Shown here: positions 1-9,393 of the stretch, piece after piece | Layout: each line of letters starts with the position of its first letter | Numbering within the stretch: the first letter of the stretch is position 1 | DNA from: CAZBWP01 sp964630265 | GTDB lineage: Bacteria > Pseudomonadota > Alphaproteobacteria > Rhodospirillales > Defluviicoccaceae | Assembly: GCA_964630265.1 (NCBI GenBank) | Contig: CAZVRW010000063.1 | Span: 1 to 19,544 of the forward strand | DNA length: 19,544 nucleotides | Direction of reading: 5' to 3' | Notes under the pieces: model-generated | Told to the model about the DNA's origin: nothing | Seen by the model: the letters and a program-made list of their open reading frames with translations, nothing else | Databases searched by the model: none | Program-made: the position numbers and the translations under genes

Positions 1-1310
1 CTAGATCAGTTCCAACCGCTTGATCTTCAGGTAGCGGTTGATGATGTCGGCGCCCAGCCGGTCGGCGGGGGTGTCCAGGCACTGCACGCCCAGCCGCGTC
101 AGTCGGTTCAGCACGATGGCGCGGTCGCGGATGAAGCTGTCGGCGACCACCGCGCGGGCGATGTCGCCGACGTTGCGCGGCGCCGCGTCCAGGGTGGCGC
201 GCAACACCGGGTCCTGCAGCGTCACGAACAGGATGACGTGGCGCCGCGCCACGTGGGCGAGCGTGTCGACCATCAGCGAGGCGGTCACCGTGTCGATGAA
301 CTCGGTGAACAGCACCACCAGCGAACGCCGCCTGAGCCGCGCGTTCAGGTGGGCGAGGCCGAGGGTGAAGTTGGTCTCGGCCGTGCCATAGGCTAACCCG
401 GCCAGGGCATGCTGGACCCGCGGGAACGCATGCACCCCGGGCGACGGCTCCAGGTACAGCCGCACCCGGTCGTCGAGAGCGAACAGGCCGACACGATCGC
501 CGTTCTGCAACGACAGGTAGACGAGCAGCAGCCCGGCGTTGATGGCGCGATCGAGCCGTGGGATGCCGCCCAGCGGCTCGCCCATCAGGTGTCCGGTATC
601 GAAGGCAAGGACGATGTTGTGATTCCGCTCCGCCCGGAATTCCTTGCAGACCAGCCGGAGATGCCGGGCCGAGCGTTTCCAGTCGATGTCACGGGTGTTG
701 AGACCGCGCACCCAGTCTCGCAAGGCATCGAATTCCGTCCCCTCGCCCAGTTGACTCGCCACCTTGACGCCGTGATAGGCATCGCGGCTGGCGAACTGGA
801 TCGCCGCCTGCCGCACGGCGCGGATGTTCGGGACGATGCGTACCGCATGATCAACGGGCTGGACATGGATGCGCCAAACCAGCGCCATCGGCCCATGCCA
901 ACGCAGCCAGAGGCGGTGCACGGTCGCGGTGCCGCGCCGCTCGGCGACCAGCGGCAGCGCCAGCCGGGCGCTCCGCCCCGCCTGCACCACGAGGCTCCGT
1001 TCCGGCGGGCGTACGAGCGGCCCCTCCAGGTCGAAAAGCAGGCGCAGCAGCGTGCGGCCGCGCCAGGCCGGCGTCTCGGCCTCGATCAGCAGGTCCTGGC
1101 GGTCGTCCAGGTGCAGCACGCCGGGTGCGGTCACCCGAACAGCGAGGCGCCGCGCCGGCAGCGCCAGGACCGCGTCGACCCCGAGCAACAGCGCCGCCGC
1201 AAGCGGGTAGACGACGCCGAACAGCCACAGTGTCTCGTCAAGCAGCACCACCGCGGCGGTCAGCGGCACGCCGGCGGCGAACACGGCAACGGCGCGGGCG
1301 CTGGGACGCA

Positions 1311-1311
<1 letters not shown>
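1..1311 (-). CDS. DUF58 domain-containing protein
   Basis: A 436-aa protein whose family (DUF58) is normally encoded beside MoxR ATPases, as here. Residues about 5-50 are two hydrophobic stretches that look like N-terminal membrane helices. A cytoplasmic beta-rich part follows, and then the DUF58 signature around residues 189-205 (GEGTEFDALRDWVRG, followed by RDIDWKRSAR). A von Willebrand A-like strand with LAFDTG lies at 235-240. The start codon overlaps the stop of the upstream moxR-like gene by one base (TGATG), which indicates translational coupling. The stop codon is the first three bases of the window, so any further operon members (often transglutaminase or VWA proteins) lie outside. 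The molecular function of the family is poorly defined; MoxR/DUF58 pairs are thought to help assemble or activate other complexes, often at the envelope. Family identity is confident, role is inference. Confidence 0.9.
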
Positions 1312-2267
<956 letters not shown>

Positions 2268-2375
2268 GAAATTCGGTCCTTTCCGGAGCGCGGCGCCTGA
2301 CCGGGGTTTCGTGGGCAGGATACCACGGCGGCGCCTCCGCGCCACCGCCACAGCCAGACAACGTCCCAGGCCGAG

Positions 2376-2407
2376 GTCAAATTTACCCATTTGGGTGTAA
2401 ATTTGAC
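2376..2407. promoter_or_regulatory. Perfect inverted repeat, candidate operator with divergent -35 elements
   Basis: GTCAAATTTAC (2376-2386) and its exact reverse complement GTAAATTTGAC (2397-2407) are separated by 10 bases. The arms are AT-rich against a very GC-rich background. The outer end of each arm reads TTGAC outward, so each can be a -35 element, one toward moxR (minus) and one toward the stress-protein gene (plus). The matching -10 boxes are weak on both sides (best plus candidate near 2426-2432). The size and symmetry fit a dimeric regulator. It is not a good terminator because no U tract follows. The regulator is unknown. Function is inference. Confidence 0.45.
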
Positions 2408-2624
2408 TTGGCGGCGACGACGGGTTTAGCCTTGGTTCGTTGACCCGTTCCTGTTCACGGGACAGGCGTCAACCGCCACTCAGCGTTCGGCCGCAACACG
2501 CCCGGTTGAACGGACAGATCGCAGGGGGATGCGGAAAGCGGGCTGCGCCCACGGCGCGACGGCCGATCTTCGCGCCAGAGATCCCCCTTCAGCCGATCCC
2601 GATGAACGAGGAGGAGCGCATCGC

Positions 2625-3038
2625 ATGTACAGCAAGATCATGGTGCCCGTGGATCTGGCACACGTTGACAAGCTCGAAAAAGCGATCACCACGGCGACGG
2701 ATCTCGCCAAACACTACCACATCCCGATCCGCTTCGTCGGCGTTACCGCGGAAACGCCGACCGAGGTGGCGCACACGCCGACGGAATTCGCGGCGAAGCT
2801 CAAGGCCTTCGGCGCCGAGCAGTCGGCGGCGCACGACCTCGCGATCGATACGGCCGCCTATCCGAGCCACGATCCGACCATCGATCTCGACAAGACCCTG
2901 ATGACCGCGGCCGAGGACTTCGGGGCGGACCTGATCGTCATGGCATCGCACGTGCCGGGCCTGCCGGAGCACATCTTCGCATCGAACGCGGGCGCCGTCG
3001 CCTCCCACGCCGAGGTTTCCGTTTTCGTCGTGCGGTGA
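2625..3038 (+). CDS. Universal stress protein (UspA family)
   Basis: A 137-aa single-domain UspA-family protein. It opens with the typical MYSKIMVPVD strand carrying the conserved Asp10 and ends with the family's VSVFVVR strand. The frame is open further upstream, but ATG 2625 is preceded by GAGGAG at about eight bases and gives the standard N-terminus. The nucleotide-binding loop is altered: where ATP-binding members have SHRPGL then GSN, this protein has ASHVPGL (107-113) and ASNAG (119-123), so the glycine before the serine is replaced by alanine. Nucleotide binding may be weak or absent. It lies 93 bases before a BCCT transporter on the same strand. Uptake systems for compatible solutes are known to pair with Usp proteins (TeaD with the TeaABC ectoine transporter), so a regulatory link to the transporter is a fair inference, not shown here. 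Confidence 0.9.
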   Translation: MYSKIMVPVDLAHVDKLEKAITTATDLAKHYHIPIRFVGVTAETPTEVAHTPTEFAAKLKAFGAEQSAAHDLAIDTAAYPSHDPTIDLDKTLMTAAEDFGADLIVMASHVPGLPEHIFASNAGAVASHAEVSVFVVR

Positions 3039-3131
3039 GGCTCGGCGGCCGGCATCCGGGCGCCTGGAGCCGATGATCGCAGCCAAAGCGCGGCTCCGGC
3101 CTCCGGCCAAAACAACTGCATTGGAGAGACA

Positions 3132-4790
3132 ATGAACGACGCAACCATCATCCCGCCCGAAGGCGCGGCCAACCCCATCGATACGGATTACACGGTTGGC
3201 CAGGACAACATCCAGCCCCGCCTCGGGCCTTTCGGGCTGGACATCCATAATCCGGTTTTTTTGATATCGGCTTCAACGATTATCTTATTCGTGATCTTTG
3301 CATTGGTTCTGCCGGAGCAGGCGGGCGCGTTGTTCGGCTGGCTGCGACCGGCCGTGACATCGACGTTCGATTGGGTGTTGCTGTCGGCCGCCAACATCTT
3401 CGTGCTCGTTGCCCTCGGACTGATGCTCTCGCCCCTCGGCAAGGTCCGCATCGGCGGTCAGGACGCCACGCCGGACTACTCTTATGCCGGCTGGTTCGCC
3501 ATGCTGTTCGCCGCCGGCATGGGGATCGGCCTGATGTTCTTCGGTGTCTCCGAGCCGATCTCGCATTTTTCGTCGTCGGTGGCCGCGGGTGCCGGAGCGC
3601 CCGACAGTTGGGCACCGCTGGCCGGGGCCGCGGGCGACGCGCACGAGGCCGAGCGCCTGGGGATGGCCGCCACGATCTTCCACTGGGGTCTGCACCCCTG
3701 GGCCATCTACGCCATCGTCGCCTTGTCGCTCGCCATCTTCACCTATAACAAGGGGTTGCCGCTGAGCATCCGCTCCATGTTCTACCCCATCTTCGGTGAG
3801 CGGATATGGGGGTGGACCGGCCACGTCATCGATACCGTGGCGGTGTTCGCGACGCTGTTCGGGCTGGCCACGTCCCTCGGCATCGGCGCGGAACAGGCCA
3901 TCGCCGGCCTTGGCCACCTGTTCGGAATGCCCGCCACCGACCTCAACAAGGTTCTGCTGATCATCGGCATCACGGCAATCGCTCTCATCTCCGTCCTTGC
4001 CGGCCTGGACGCCGGCGTCAAGCGGCTGTCGGAAATCAACATGGTGCTGGCGATTTTGTTGCTGGGCTTCATCATTCTCGTCGGTCCCACATTGGCGATC
4101 GCCACCGGCTTTTTCACCAACCTGGTGGCCTACGCCGAATACTTGCCGGCGCTCTCCAATCCGTTCGCCCGCGACGACACCAATTTCAGTCAGGGGTGGA
4201 CGGCGTTCTATTGGGCGTGGTGGATCTCCTGGTCGCCGTTCGTCGGCATGTTCATCGCGCGCATCAGTCGCGGCCGGTCCGTGCGGGAATTCGTGCTCTG
4301 CGTGCTGCTGATCCCCTCGGTCGTCTCGGTGCTCTGGATGACCGCCTTCGGCGGCACCGCCGTCGAGATGGTCAACGCCGGCCACCAAGCGATTGCCGAT
4401 GCGTCGCTGGAACTGAAGCTGTTCACCATGTTGGAGCAACTGCCGCTGGCGGCGATTTCGTCGTTCCTCGCCATCGTCCTGGTGATCGTCTTCTTCGTCA
4501 CCTCGTCGGACTCCGGCTCGCTGGTCATCGACACCATCACCGCCGGCGGCAAGGTNNNNNNNNNNCCACTCCCCAACCGCCCCCGGTTTCACGCAATGGA
4601 CGCGCCGGTCTCCCAGCGGGTGTTCTGGGCCTCGTTCGAGGGCATCGTCGCCATCGTCCTGCTGGTTGGCGGCGGCCTCGGCGCCCTGCAGGCGGCTGCG
4701 GTGTCGACGGGGCTGCCCTTCGCCCTGGTGCTGTTGCTCGGCTGCTTTGCCCTCGTCAAGGGCCTGATGAGCGAACCGCGGGGGCGCTGA
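3132..4790 (+). CDS. BCCT-family transporter (betaine/carnitine/choline type), interrupted by scaffold gap
   Basis: A sodium- or proton-coupled secondary transporter of the BCCT family, which imports quaternary ammonium compounds such as glycine betaine or choline across the inner membrane. It has many hydrophobic helices. The helix-3 motif GMGIGLMFFGVSEP is at residues 129-142; GMGIG in this position is typical of cation-coupled members such as BetP. The tryptophan-rich substrate-site helix around 356-370 (W356, W361, W363, W364, W367) is followed by the family's ARISRGRSVREF. ATG 3132 is preceded by GGAGAG at about six bases. Ten N at 4556-4565 interrupt the frame after TITAGGK. The frame resumes, but about 11 residues unlike the family stand before DAPVSQRVFW, so the join is suspect. 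The C-terminus is short, without the long regulatory tail of BetP. Exact substrate cannot be told. Confidence 0.9.
   Translation: MNDATIIPPEGAANPIDTDYTVGQDNIQPRLGPFGLDIHNPVFLISASTIILFVIFALVLPEQAGALFGWLRPAVTSTFDWVLLSAANIFVLVALGLMLSPLGKVRIGGQDATPDYSYAGWFAMLFAAGMGIGLMFFGVSEPISHFSSSVAAGAGAPDSWAPLAGAAGDAHEAERLGMAATIFHWGLHPWAIYAIVALSLAIFTYNKGLPLSIRSMFYPIFGERIWGWTGHVIDTVAVFATLFGLATSLGIGAEQAIAGLGHLFGMPATDLNKVLLIIGITAIALISVLAGLDAGVKRLSEINMVLAILLLGFIILVGPTLAIATGFFTNLVAYAEYLPALSNPFARDDTNFSQGWTAFYWAWWISWSPFVGMFIARISRGRSVREFVLCVLLIPSVVSVLWMTAFGGTAVEMVNAGHQAIADASLELKLFTMLEQLPLAAISSFLAIVLVIVFFVTSSDSGSLVIDTITAGGKXXXXPLPNRPRFHAMDAPVSQRVFWASFEGIVAIVLLVGGGLGALQAAAVSTGLPFALVLLLGCFALVKGLMSEPRGR
4556..4565. other. 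Scaffold gap (10 N)
   Basis: Ten undetermined bases inside the BCCT gene. The reading frame happens to be kept. The real gap size is unknown. Confidence 0.99.
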
Positions 4791-4802
4791 CCCTGTCGCA
4801 AA

Positions 4803-4836
4803 CCGGGACTAGGGCATGGCCACGCCCGCGTCCCGG
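4803..4836 (+). terminator. Hairpin after BCCT gene, probable terminator
   Basis: CCGGGAC (4803-4809) pairs with GTCCCGG (4830-4836). Inside, GGGC (4812-4815) pairs with GCCC (4824-4827) across a 2x2 internal loop, leaving an eight-base loop. It starts 13 bases after the transporter stop. Only a weak run (GTTCTT, 4844-4849) follows, so termination may be inefficient. Confidence 0.45.
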
Positions 4837-4937
4837 CCCGCGGCGTTCTTGCCAATCCGCCGCCCGCTGCTTAGTGTCCGCCCGGCGCGGCGGCGGCCGG
4901 CCGCCTTCGATCAGCAGGTGTTGGGGAGAGTGGGGCC

Positions 4938-6155
4938 ATGGCGAAAATCACGGTAAAGAACCCGGTCGTCGAGTTGGACGGCGACGAGATGACGCGGATC
5001 ATCTGGGCGTTCATCAAGGACAAGCTGATCCTGCCCTATCTCGACGTCGACCTGCGCTACTATGACCTGTCGATCCAGAGCCGCGACGCCACCGACGACC
5101 AGATCACCATCGATGCCGCCAACGCCATCCAGGAGCACGGCGTCGGCGTCAAGTGCGCCACCATCACGCCGGACGAGGCGCGGGTCGAGGAATTCGGCCT
5201 GAAGCAGATGTGGCGGTCGCCCAACGGGACCATCCGCAACATCCTCGGTGGGACCGTCTTCCGCCAGCCGATCATCTGCCGCAACGTGCCGCGCCTGGTG
5301 CCCGGCTGGACCAAGCCCATCGTCATCGGCCGTCACGCCTTCGGTGACCAATACCGCGCCACCGACTTCGTCGTCCCCGGGCCGGGCACGCTCACCATCA
5401 CCTTCACGCCCGACGGCGGTGGCGCGCCCATCGAGCGCGAGGTGTTCCACTTCCCCGGCGGCGGCGTGTCGATGGCCATGTACAATCTGGACGACTCGAT
5501 CCGCGGCTTCGCCCGCGCCTGCCTCAATTACGGCCTGACGCTCGGCTGGCCCGTCTACCTGTCCACCAAGAACACCATTCTCAAGGCCTACGACGGCCGC
5601 TTCAAGGACCTGTTCCAGGAGGTGTTCGAAGCCGAGTTCAAGGACCGGTTCAAGGCCAAGGGCATCGACTACGAGCACCGGCTGATCGACGACATGGTGG
5701 CGGCGGCGCTGAAGTGGGAGGGCGGCTTCGTCTGGGCGTGCAAGAACTATGACGGCGACGTGCAGTCGGACACGGTGGCGCAGGGCTTCGGCTCGCTCGG
5801 CCTGATGACCTCGGTGCTGATGACGCCCGACGGCAAGACCGTCGAGGCGGAGGCGGCGCACGGCACGGTCACCCGGCACTTCCGCTTGCATCAGCAGGGG
5901 AAGGCGACGTCGACCAACCCGATCGCCTCGATCTTCGCCTGGACCCGTGGTTTGCACTACCGCGGCGAGTTCGACGGCACACCCGACGTGGTCAAGTTCG
6001 CCGACGACCTGGAAGCCGTCTGCATCGAAACCGTCGAAAGCGGCCAGATGACCAAGGATCTGGCGATCCTGATCGGCCCCGACCAACCGTGGCTGACCAC
6101 CGAGCAGTTCCTCGACACCCTGGATATGAACCTGCAAAAGCGAATGGCGGCTTGA
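4938..6155 (+). CDS. icd: NADP-dependent isocitrate dehydrogenase
   Basis: A 405-aa homodimeric-type isocitrate dehydrogenase (EC 1.1.1.42). It oxidises isocitrate to 2-oxoglutarate and CO2 with NADP+ in the TCA cycle, in the cytoplasm. The sequence aligns with the eukaryotic-like subfamily almost without gaps: substrate-binding SPNGTIRN at 94-101 with Arg100, then Arg109, Arg132 in GRHAFGDQYR and Tyr139 fall at the same numbers as in human IDH1. The NADP-binding segment AAHGTVTRHFR is present near residue 310. Length is normal for the subfamily. ATG 4938 is preceded by GGGGAGAG at a fitting distance. It stands alone between hairpins, the next gene being rpmB 79 bases on. No feature suggests unusual regulation. 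Identity is very secure. Confidence 0.97.
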   Translation: MAKITVKNPVVELDGDEMTRIIWAFIKDKLILPYLDVDLRYYDLSIQSRDATDDQITIDAANAIQEHGVGVKCATITPDEARVEEFGLKQMWRSPNGTIRNILGGTVFRQPIICRNVPRLVPGWTKPIVIGRHAFGDQYRATDFVVPGPGTLTITFTPDGGGAPIEREVFHFPGGGVSMAMYNLDDSIRGFARACLNYGLTLGWPVYLSTKNTILKAYDGRFKDLFQEVFEAEFKDRFKAKGIDYEHRLIDDMVAAALKWEGGFVWACKNYDGDVQSDTVAQGFGSLGLMTSVLMTPDGKTVEAEAAHGTVTRHFRLHQQGKATSTNPIASIFAWTRGLHYRGEFDGTPDVVKFADDLEAVCIETVESGQMTKDLAILIGPDQPWLTTEQFLDTLDMNLQKRMAA

Positions 6156-6188
6156 CCGGACCGCCCGTGAACAATAAAAGACGTGGTT

Positions 6189-6210
6189 CGCGGGCCCAAG
6201 TCGGCCCGCG
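6189..6210 (+). terminator. Hairpin between icd and rpmB
   Basis: CGCGGGCC (6189-6196) pairs perfectly with GGCCCGCG (6203-6210) around a six-base loop. GTTGCGTTTG follows, a poor U tract. It lies 34 bases after the icd stop and 24 bases before the rpmB start. It may terminate icd transcripts or act in the rpmB leader. A possible upstream promoter is TTGACC at 6153 with an AT-rich stretch near 6170, which is weak. Confidence 0.45.
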
Positions 6211-6234
6211 GTTGCGTTTGATGGAGCAAGATCG

Positions 6235-6537
6235 ATGGCCAGGCGGTGCGGTTTTACCGGCAAGGGTGTAATGGCGGGCAACAACGTCAGCCACGCCCAC
6301 AACAAGACGCGGCGGCGGTTTCTGCCGAACCTGCAGACCACGTCGGTGTTCAGCGACGCGCTCGGCTGCCAAGTGCGCCTGCGGATGTCGATGGCGGCGC
6401 TGCGTTCCGTCGAGCACAACGGCGGCCTCGATGCCTACATCCTGTCGCTGAAGGACGCGGAGTTGGCGCCCGAGTTGCGCCGGCTGAAGCGGCGGATCCG
6501 CAAGCGCCGCGACGCCATCGAGGCCCGCGCCTCCTGA
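6235..6537 (+). CDS. rpmB: 50S ribosomal protein L28
   Basis: A 100-aa basic protein, L28 of the large ribosomal subunit. The N-terminus MARRCGFTGKGV followed by GNNVSHAHNKTRRRFLPNLQ is the bacterial L28 signature, and the length of about 100 residues with an Arg/Lys-rich tail (RRLKRRIRKRRDA) is the alphaproteobacterial form. I chose ATG 6235 over the internal ATG because MARRC is the conserved start, and GGAG lies nine bases upstream. Transcribed in the same direction as icd but separated by a hairpin, so it probably has its own transcript. The convergent ygfZ gene ends only six bases after the stop. Confidence 0.97.
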   Translation: MARRCGFTGKGVMAGNNVSHAHNKTRRRFLPNLQTTSVFSDALGCQVRLRMSMAALRSVEHNGGLDAYILSLKDAELAPELRRLKRRIRKRRDAIEARAS

Positions 6538-6543
6538 CCGATC

Positions 6544-7434
6544 CTACCCGGGCCGGCGCAGCCATGCCGGTGGCGTGACGGTCAGCGCCGCCTCGCCCGC
6601 CGCCAGCGGTCGGCCGGCGTCGATCGCCTCCCATCGCAGCAGCGCAAGCCCCAGCCCGTCAACGCCGCTTTTCATCTCGCCGACGTCGCGGCCGTCGAGC
6701 GTGATCACGGCACCCGCGTCGGGCGGCGGGCCGCTGACCGAGACCGGCACCAGCCGCTTCTTCACCAAGCCACGATACTTGGTGCGCGCCGTCAACTCCT
6801 GGCCCATGTAGCAGCCCTTTTGCCAGTCGACGCCGCCCAATTCATCGAAGCCGTTCTCCAGCAGAATCGCCTTGTCGACGGTCATGTCACGGCTGCCGTC
6901 GGGCAGCCCCAGGTGGATGCGCAGCCGCTCCCAGTCGGCGCGGCTGCCGGCCACGAAGCCAAGGTCCTCGCACGCTTGTCGCGCCGTGTCGCGTGGCAGG
7001 ATCGCCCGGGCACCGAGCCCGGGATCGCGCGGATCGATGAAGGTAACGCCCCCGGCATACGCCGTCGACGCCCCCGCTTCGCCCCGCAGCCCAAGGTGGC
7101 CAAACGCCTCGTCACCCATCAGGGCGAGCACCGCGAACGCCTCGGTCCGGTCGACCACGGCAACCTTGGAGCGCAACTTGAACAGCGAGAGCCGGCGGAT
7201 CAGATCGGCCCGGCGCGACGCCTCGCAGTCGAGCAACAGGGCGCCGGCGTGCTCGACGACGAAAAAGTCATGAAGGTACTTGCCCTGCGGCGTCAACAGC
7301 GCCGCCCAGATCGCCCGCTCCGGGGTGACCCGCTGGACATCGTTGGAGATCAACCCCTGCAGAAAGGCACGCGCATCGTCGCCCTCGATGGCAACGAGCC
7401 CACGGTCTTCGAGAATGAGGGCGGCGGCGGTCAT
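6544..7434 (-). CDS. ygfZ: YgfZ/GcvT-domain folate-binding protein
   Basis: A 296-aa YgfZ-family protein, a folate-binding paralogue of the glycine-cleavage T protein that supports repair or maturation of certain iron-sulfur enzymes and affects tRNA modification such as MiaB activity. The diagnostic signature KGCYMGQE lies at residues 206-213 with the essential cysteine at 208, followed by LTARTKYRG. The N-terminal segment ending LQGLISNDVQRV is also typical. The frame is open to 7623, but I chose ATG 7434 (MTAAALILEDRGL) since YgfZ homology begins there and the extension is low-complexity. No strong ribosome binding site is visible before it. It is divergent from asnB with 110 bases between, and convergent with rpmB. 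Function is firmly assigned at family level. Confidence 0.92.
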   Translation of the reverse strand: MTAAALILEDRGLVAIEGDDARAFLQGLISNDVQRVTPERAIWAALLTPQGKYLHDFFVVEHAGALLLDCEASRRADLIRRLSLFKLRSKVAVVDRTEAFAVLALMGDEAFGHLGLRGEAGASTAYAGGVTFIDPRDPGLGARAILPRDTARQACEDLGFVAGSRADWERLRIHLGLPDGSRDMTVDKAILLENGFDELGGVDWQKGCYMGQELTARTKYRGLVKKRLVPVSVSGPPPDAGAVITLDGRDVGEMKSGVDGLGLALLRWEAIDAGRPLAAGEAALTVTPPAWLRRPG

Positions 7435-7544
7435 GACGAGGACGTAGGACGTCCCCGCGTGGCCGGCAAGCACCCCCCGCGGCACTTGTTCTTTTGACGT
7501 TTCCGGTGGTAGGCAGCGATGCGGGTGTGGCGAGGGGGCGGCTA

Positions 7545-9368
7545 ATGTGTGGAATCGCCGGCGTGATGTTGCGTCGCGGCCGGGCGCCGGACGACGCCGT
7601 CCTTCGCCGGCTGGCCGCAGCATTGGCCCATCGCGGCCCGGACGGCCACGGCCGCCATGTCGCGGGCAATGTCGGCATGATCCACACCCGCCTTGCCATC
7701 ATCGATCTGGAGACCGGCGATCAGCCGTTGTTCGCCAGCCCCGAGCATGCCTCGCCCGAGGACGCTCCACGGGTGGCGCTGATTGCCAATGGCGAGATCT
7801 ATAACGATCCCGAGGTGCGGCGGACCTTGGGCGCGGCCCGGTATGTCACCGGCTCGGATTGCGAAACGCCGCTGCATCTGTACCTCGCGCATGGTCTCGA
7901 CTTCGCCGACCGGCTGCGCGGCATGTATGCCATCGCCCTGCACGATCGCGGCGACGGCGGCCCCGCCGGGCGCCTGGTGCTGAGCCGCGATCCCTTCGGC
8001 ATCAAGCCGCTGTACTACGCCGAGACCGACCAGGGCTTCGCCTTCGCCTCCGAGCCACAGGCGCTGATCGTCGCGGGCATCGTCGAACCGCGGGTCCGCC
8101 GCTCGGTTCGGGATCAACTGCTGCAACTCCAATTCACCACCGGTCGGCCGACCGCCTTCGCCGGCATCGACCGCGTGCTGCCGGGCGAAACCATCGTCGT
8201 CGAGGATGGCCGCATCGTCGACCGTCGGCGCCGCGCGGCTCTGCCCGGGGGTGGCCCGGTCGACCGCTCGGAGCCCGACGCCCTGGACGAACTGGACCGC
8301 GCGTTCACCGAGAGCGTCGCCCTGCATCGCCGTTCGGACGTGCCGTACGGGCTGTTCCTCTCCGGCGGCATCGATTCCGCCGCCGTGCTCGCCGCCATGG
8401 CACGCGACACGGCAACCCCGGTGCTGACGTTCACCGTCGGGTTTCCCGAGACGGGCGTCCACGACGAGCGGGAGGCCGCGCGCGCCGTCGCCGCGGCGGT
8501 CGGCGCCGAACACGTCGAGGTGGCGTTCGGCGAGGCGGACTTCTGGACCCTGCTGCCCGCCATTGCCGCGACCATGGACGATCCCGCTGCCGATTTCGCC
8601 ACGCTGCCGACCTTCCGGTTGGCGGCGGCGGCGCGTGACCACGGCATCAAGGTCGTGCTGACCGGCGAAGGCGGCGACGAGCTGTTCGCCGGCTACGGCC
8701 GCTATCGCCGGGCGCTGCGGCCAAAACTGTTGGGAGGCCGGCGCCTTTACGATCGCGGCGCCCTCGACGGTCTGGATCTGCGTACCGTGGGCGGTGAGTG
8801 GCGCGACGGCATCGCCGCCGCGGAAGCGGCTGCGGCCGGGTGCGGCGGCGCCAAAGCGTGGACGCGTCTGCAGCGCCTGCAGGCGGTGGACATCGCCGAA
8901 TGGCTGCCCAACGATCTCCTCCTCAAGCTCGACCGCTGCCTGATGGCGCACGGCGTCGAGGGCCGCGTACCGTTCGTCGATCCTGGCGTCGCCGATCTCG
9001 CCTTTCGCCTGCCGGACCACCTGAAGATCGGCCGCCGTCTTGGCAAGCGGCTGCTGCGCCGCTGGCTCGCGACCGCGCTGCCGGCAGCCGCGCCGGATGC
9101 GCGCAAGCGCGGCTTCACCGTCCCGGTCGGCGATTGGATCGCCCGCCGCGCCGCCGATCTGGCGCCCCTGGTCGCCCGGCAGCCGGGCATCGCCGAGGCG
9201 TTCCCACAGGCCGCCGTCCATCGCCTGTTCCGGGGCGCCGAGCGGCAGGGGCGGCGCATCGGGCAGGCCGCTTGGCTGTTGTTGTTCTACGCCCTCTGGC
9301 ACCAGCGCCACATCTGCGGCATCGAGCCGGCGGACGATGCCTTCGAGACACTCGCCGAGCGCGACTGA
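7545..9368 (+). CDS. asnB: Asparagine synthase (glutamine-hydrolysing)
   Basis: A 607-aa class II glutamine amidotransferase and asparagine synthetase (EC 6.3.5.4). It makes asparagine from aspartate, ATP and glutamine. The start must be ATG 7545, because that places the catalytic Cys at position 2 (MCGIAG); an upstream in-frame ATG at 7494 would bury it. GAGGGGG stands just before it. The N-terminal glutaminase domain has RLAIID, ANGEIYN and GSDCET. The C-terminal ATP-pyrophosphatase domain has the PP-loop SGGIDS at 273-278 and GEGGDE at 374-379. Related amidotransferases also occur in exopolysaccharide clusters, but no such genes are nearby, so ordinary asparagine synthesis is the simplest reading. 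A TTGACG at 7494-7499 is a possible -35 with a poor -10. The hydrolase gene begins 25 bases downstream, so they may be co-transcribed. Confidence 0.93.
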   Translation: MCGIAGVMLRRGRAPDDAVLRRLAAALAHRGPDGHGRHVAGNVGMIHTRLAIIDLETGDQPLFASPEHASPEDAPRVALIANGEIYNDPEVRRTLGAARYVTGSDCETPLHLYLAHGLDFADRLRGMYAIALHDRGDGGPAGRLVLSRDPFGIKPLYYAETDQGFAFASEPQALIVAGIVEPRVRRSVRDQLLQLQFTTGRPTAFAGIDRVLPGETIVVEDGRIVDRRRRAALPGGGPVDRSEPDALDELDRAFTESVALHRRSDVPYGLFLSGGIDSAAVLAAMARDTATPVLTFTVGFPETGVHDEREAARAVAAAVGAEHVEVAFGEADFWTLLPAIAATMDDPAADFATLPTFRLAAAARDHGIKVVLTGEGGDELFAGYGRYRRALRPKLLGGRRLYDRGALDGLDLRTVGGEWRDGIAAAEAAAAGCGGAKAWTRLQRLQAVDIAEWLPNDLLLKLDRCLMAHGVEGRVPFVDPGVADLAFRLPDHLKIGRRLGKRLLRRWLATALPAAAPDARKRGFTVPVGDWIARRAADLAPLVARQPGIAEAFPQAAVHRLFRGAERQGRRIGQAAWLLLFYALWHQRHICGIEPADDAFETLAERD

Positions 9369-9393
9369 CCAACCCCGGGAGGAGTTTCCTGCG

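Noticed and set aside
2268..2390. N-terminal extension of the MoxR gene to ATG 2390
   Set aside because: That ATG lies inside the inverted repeat and the extension is Arg-rich with no family match; GTG 2267 has a better ribosome binding site and length.
3285..4592. Long minus-strand open frame opposite the BCCT gene
   Set aside because: Its composition is Asp/Gly/Glu/Arg-rich and it mirrors a transporter with clear family motifs, so it is a shadow.
4892..4905. 14-bp palindrome GGCGGCCGGCCGCC before icd
   Set aside because: It has no loop and is expected in such GC-rich sequence; no sign of function was seen.
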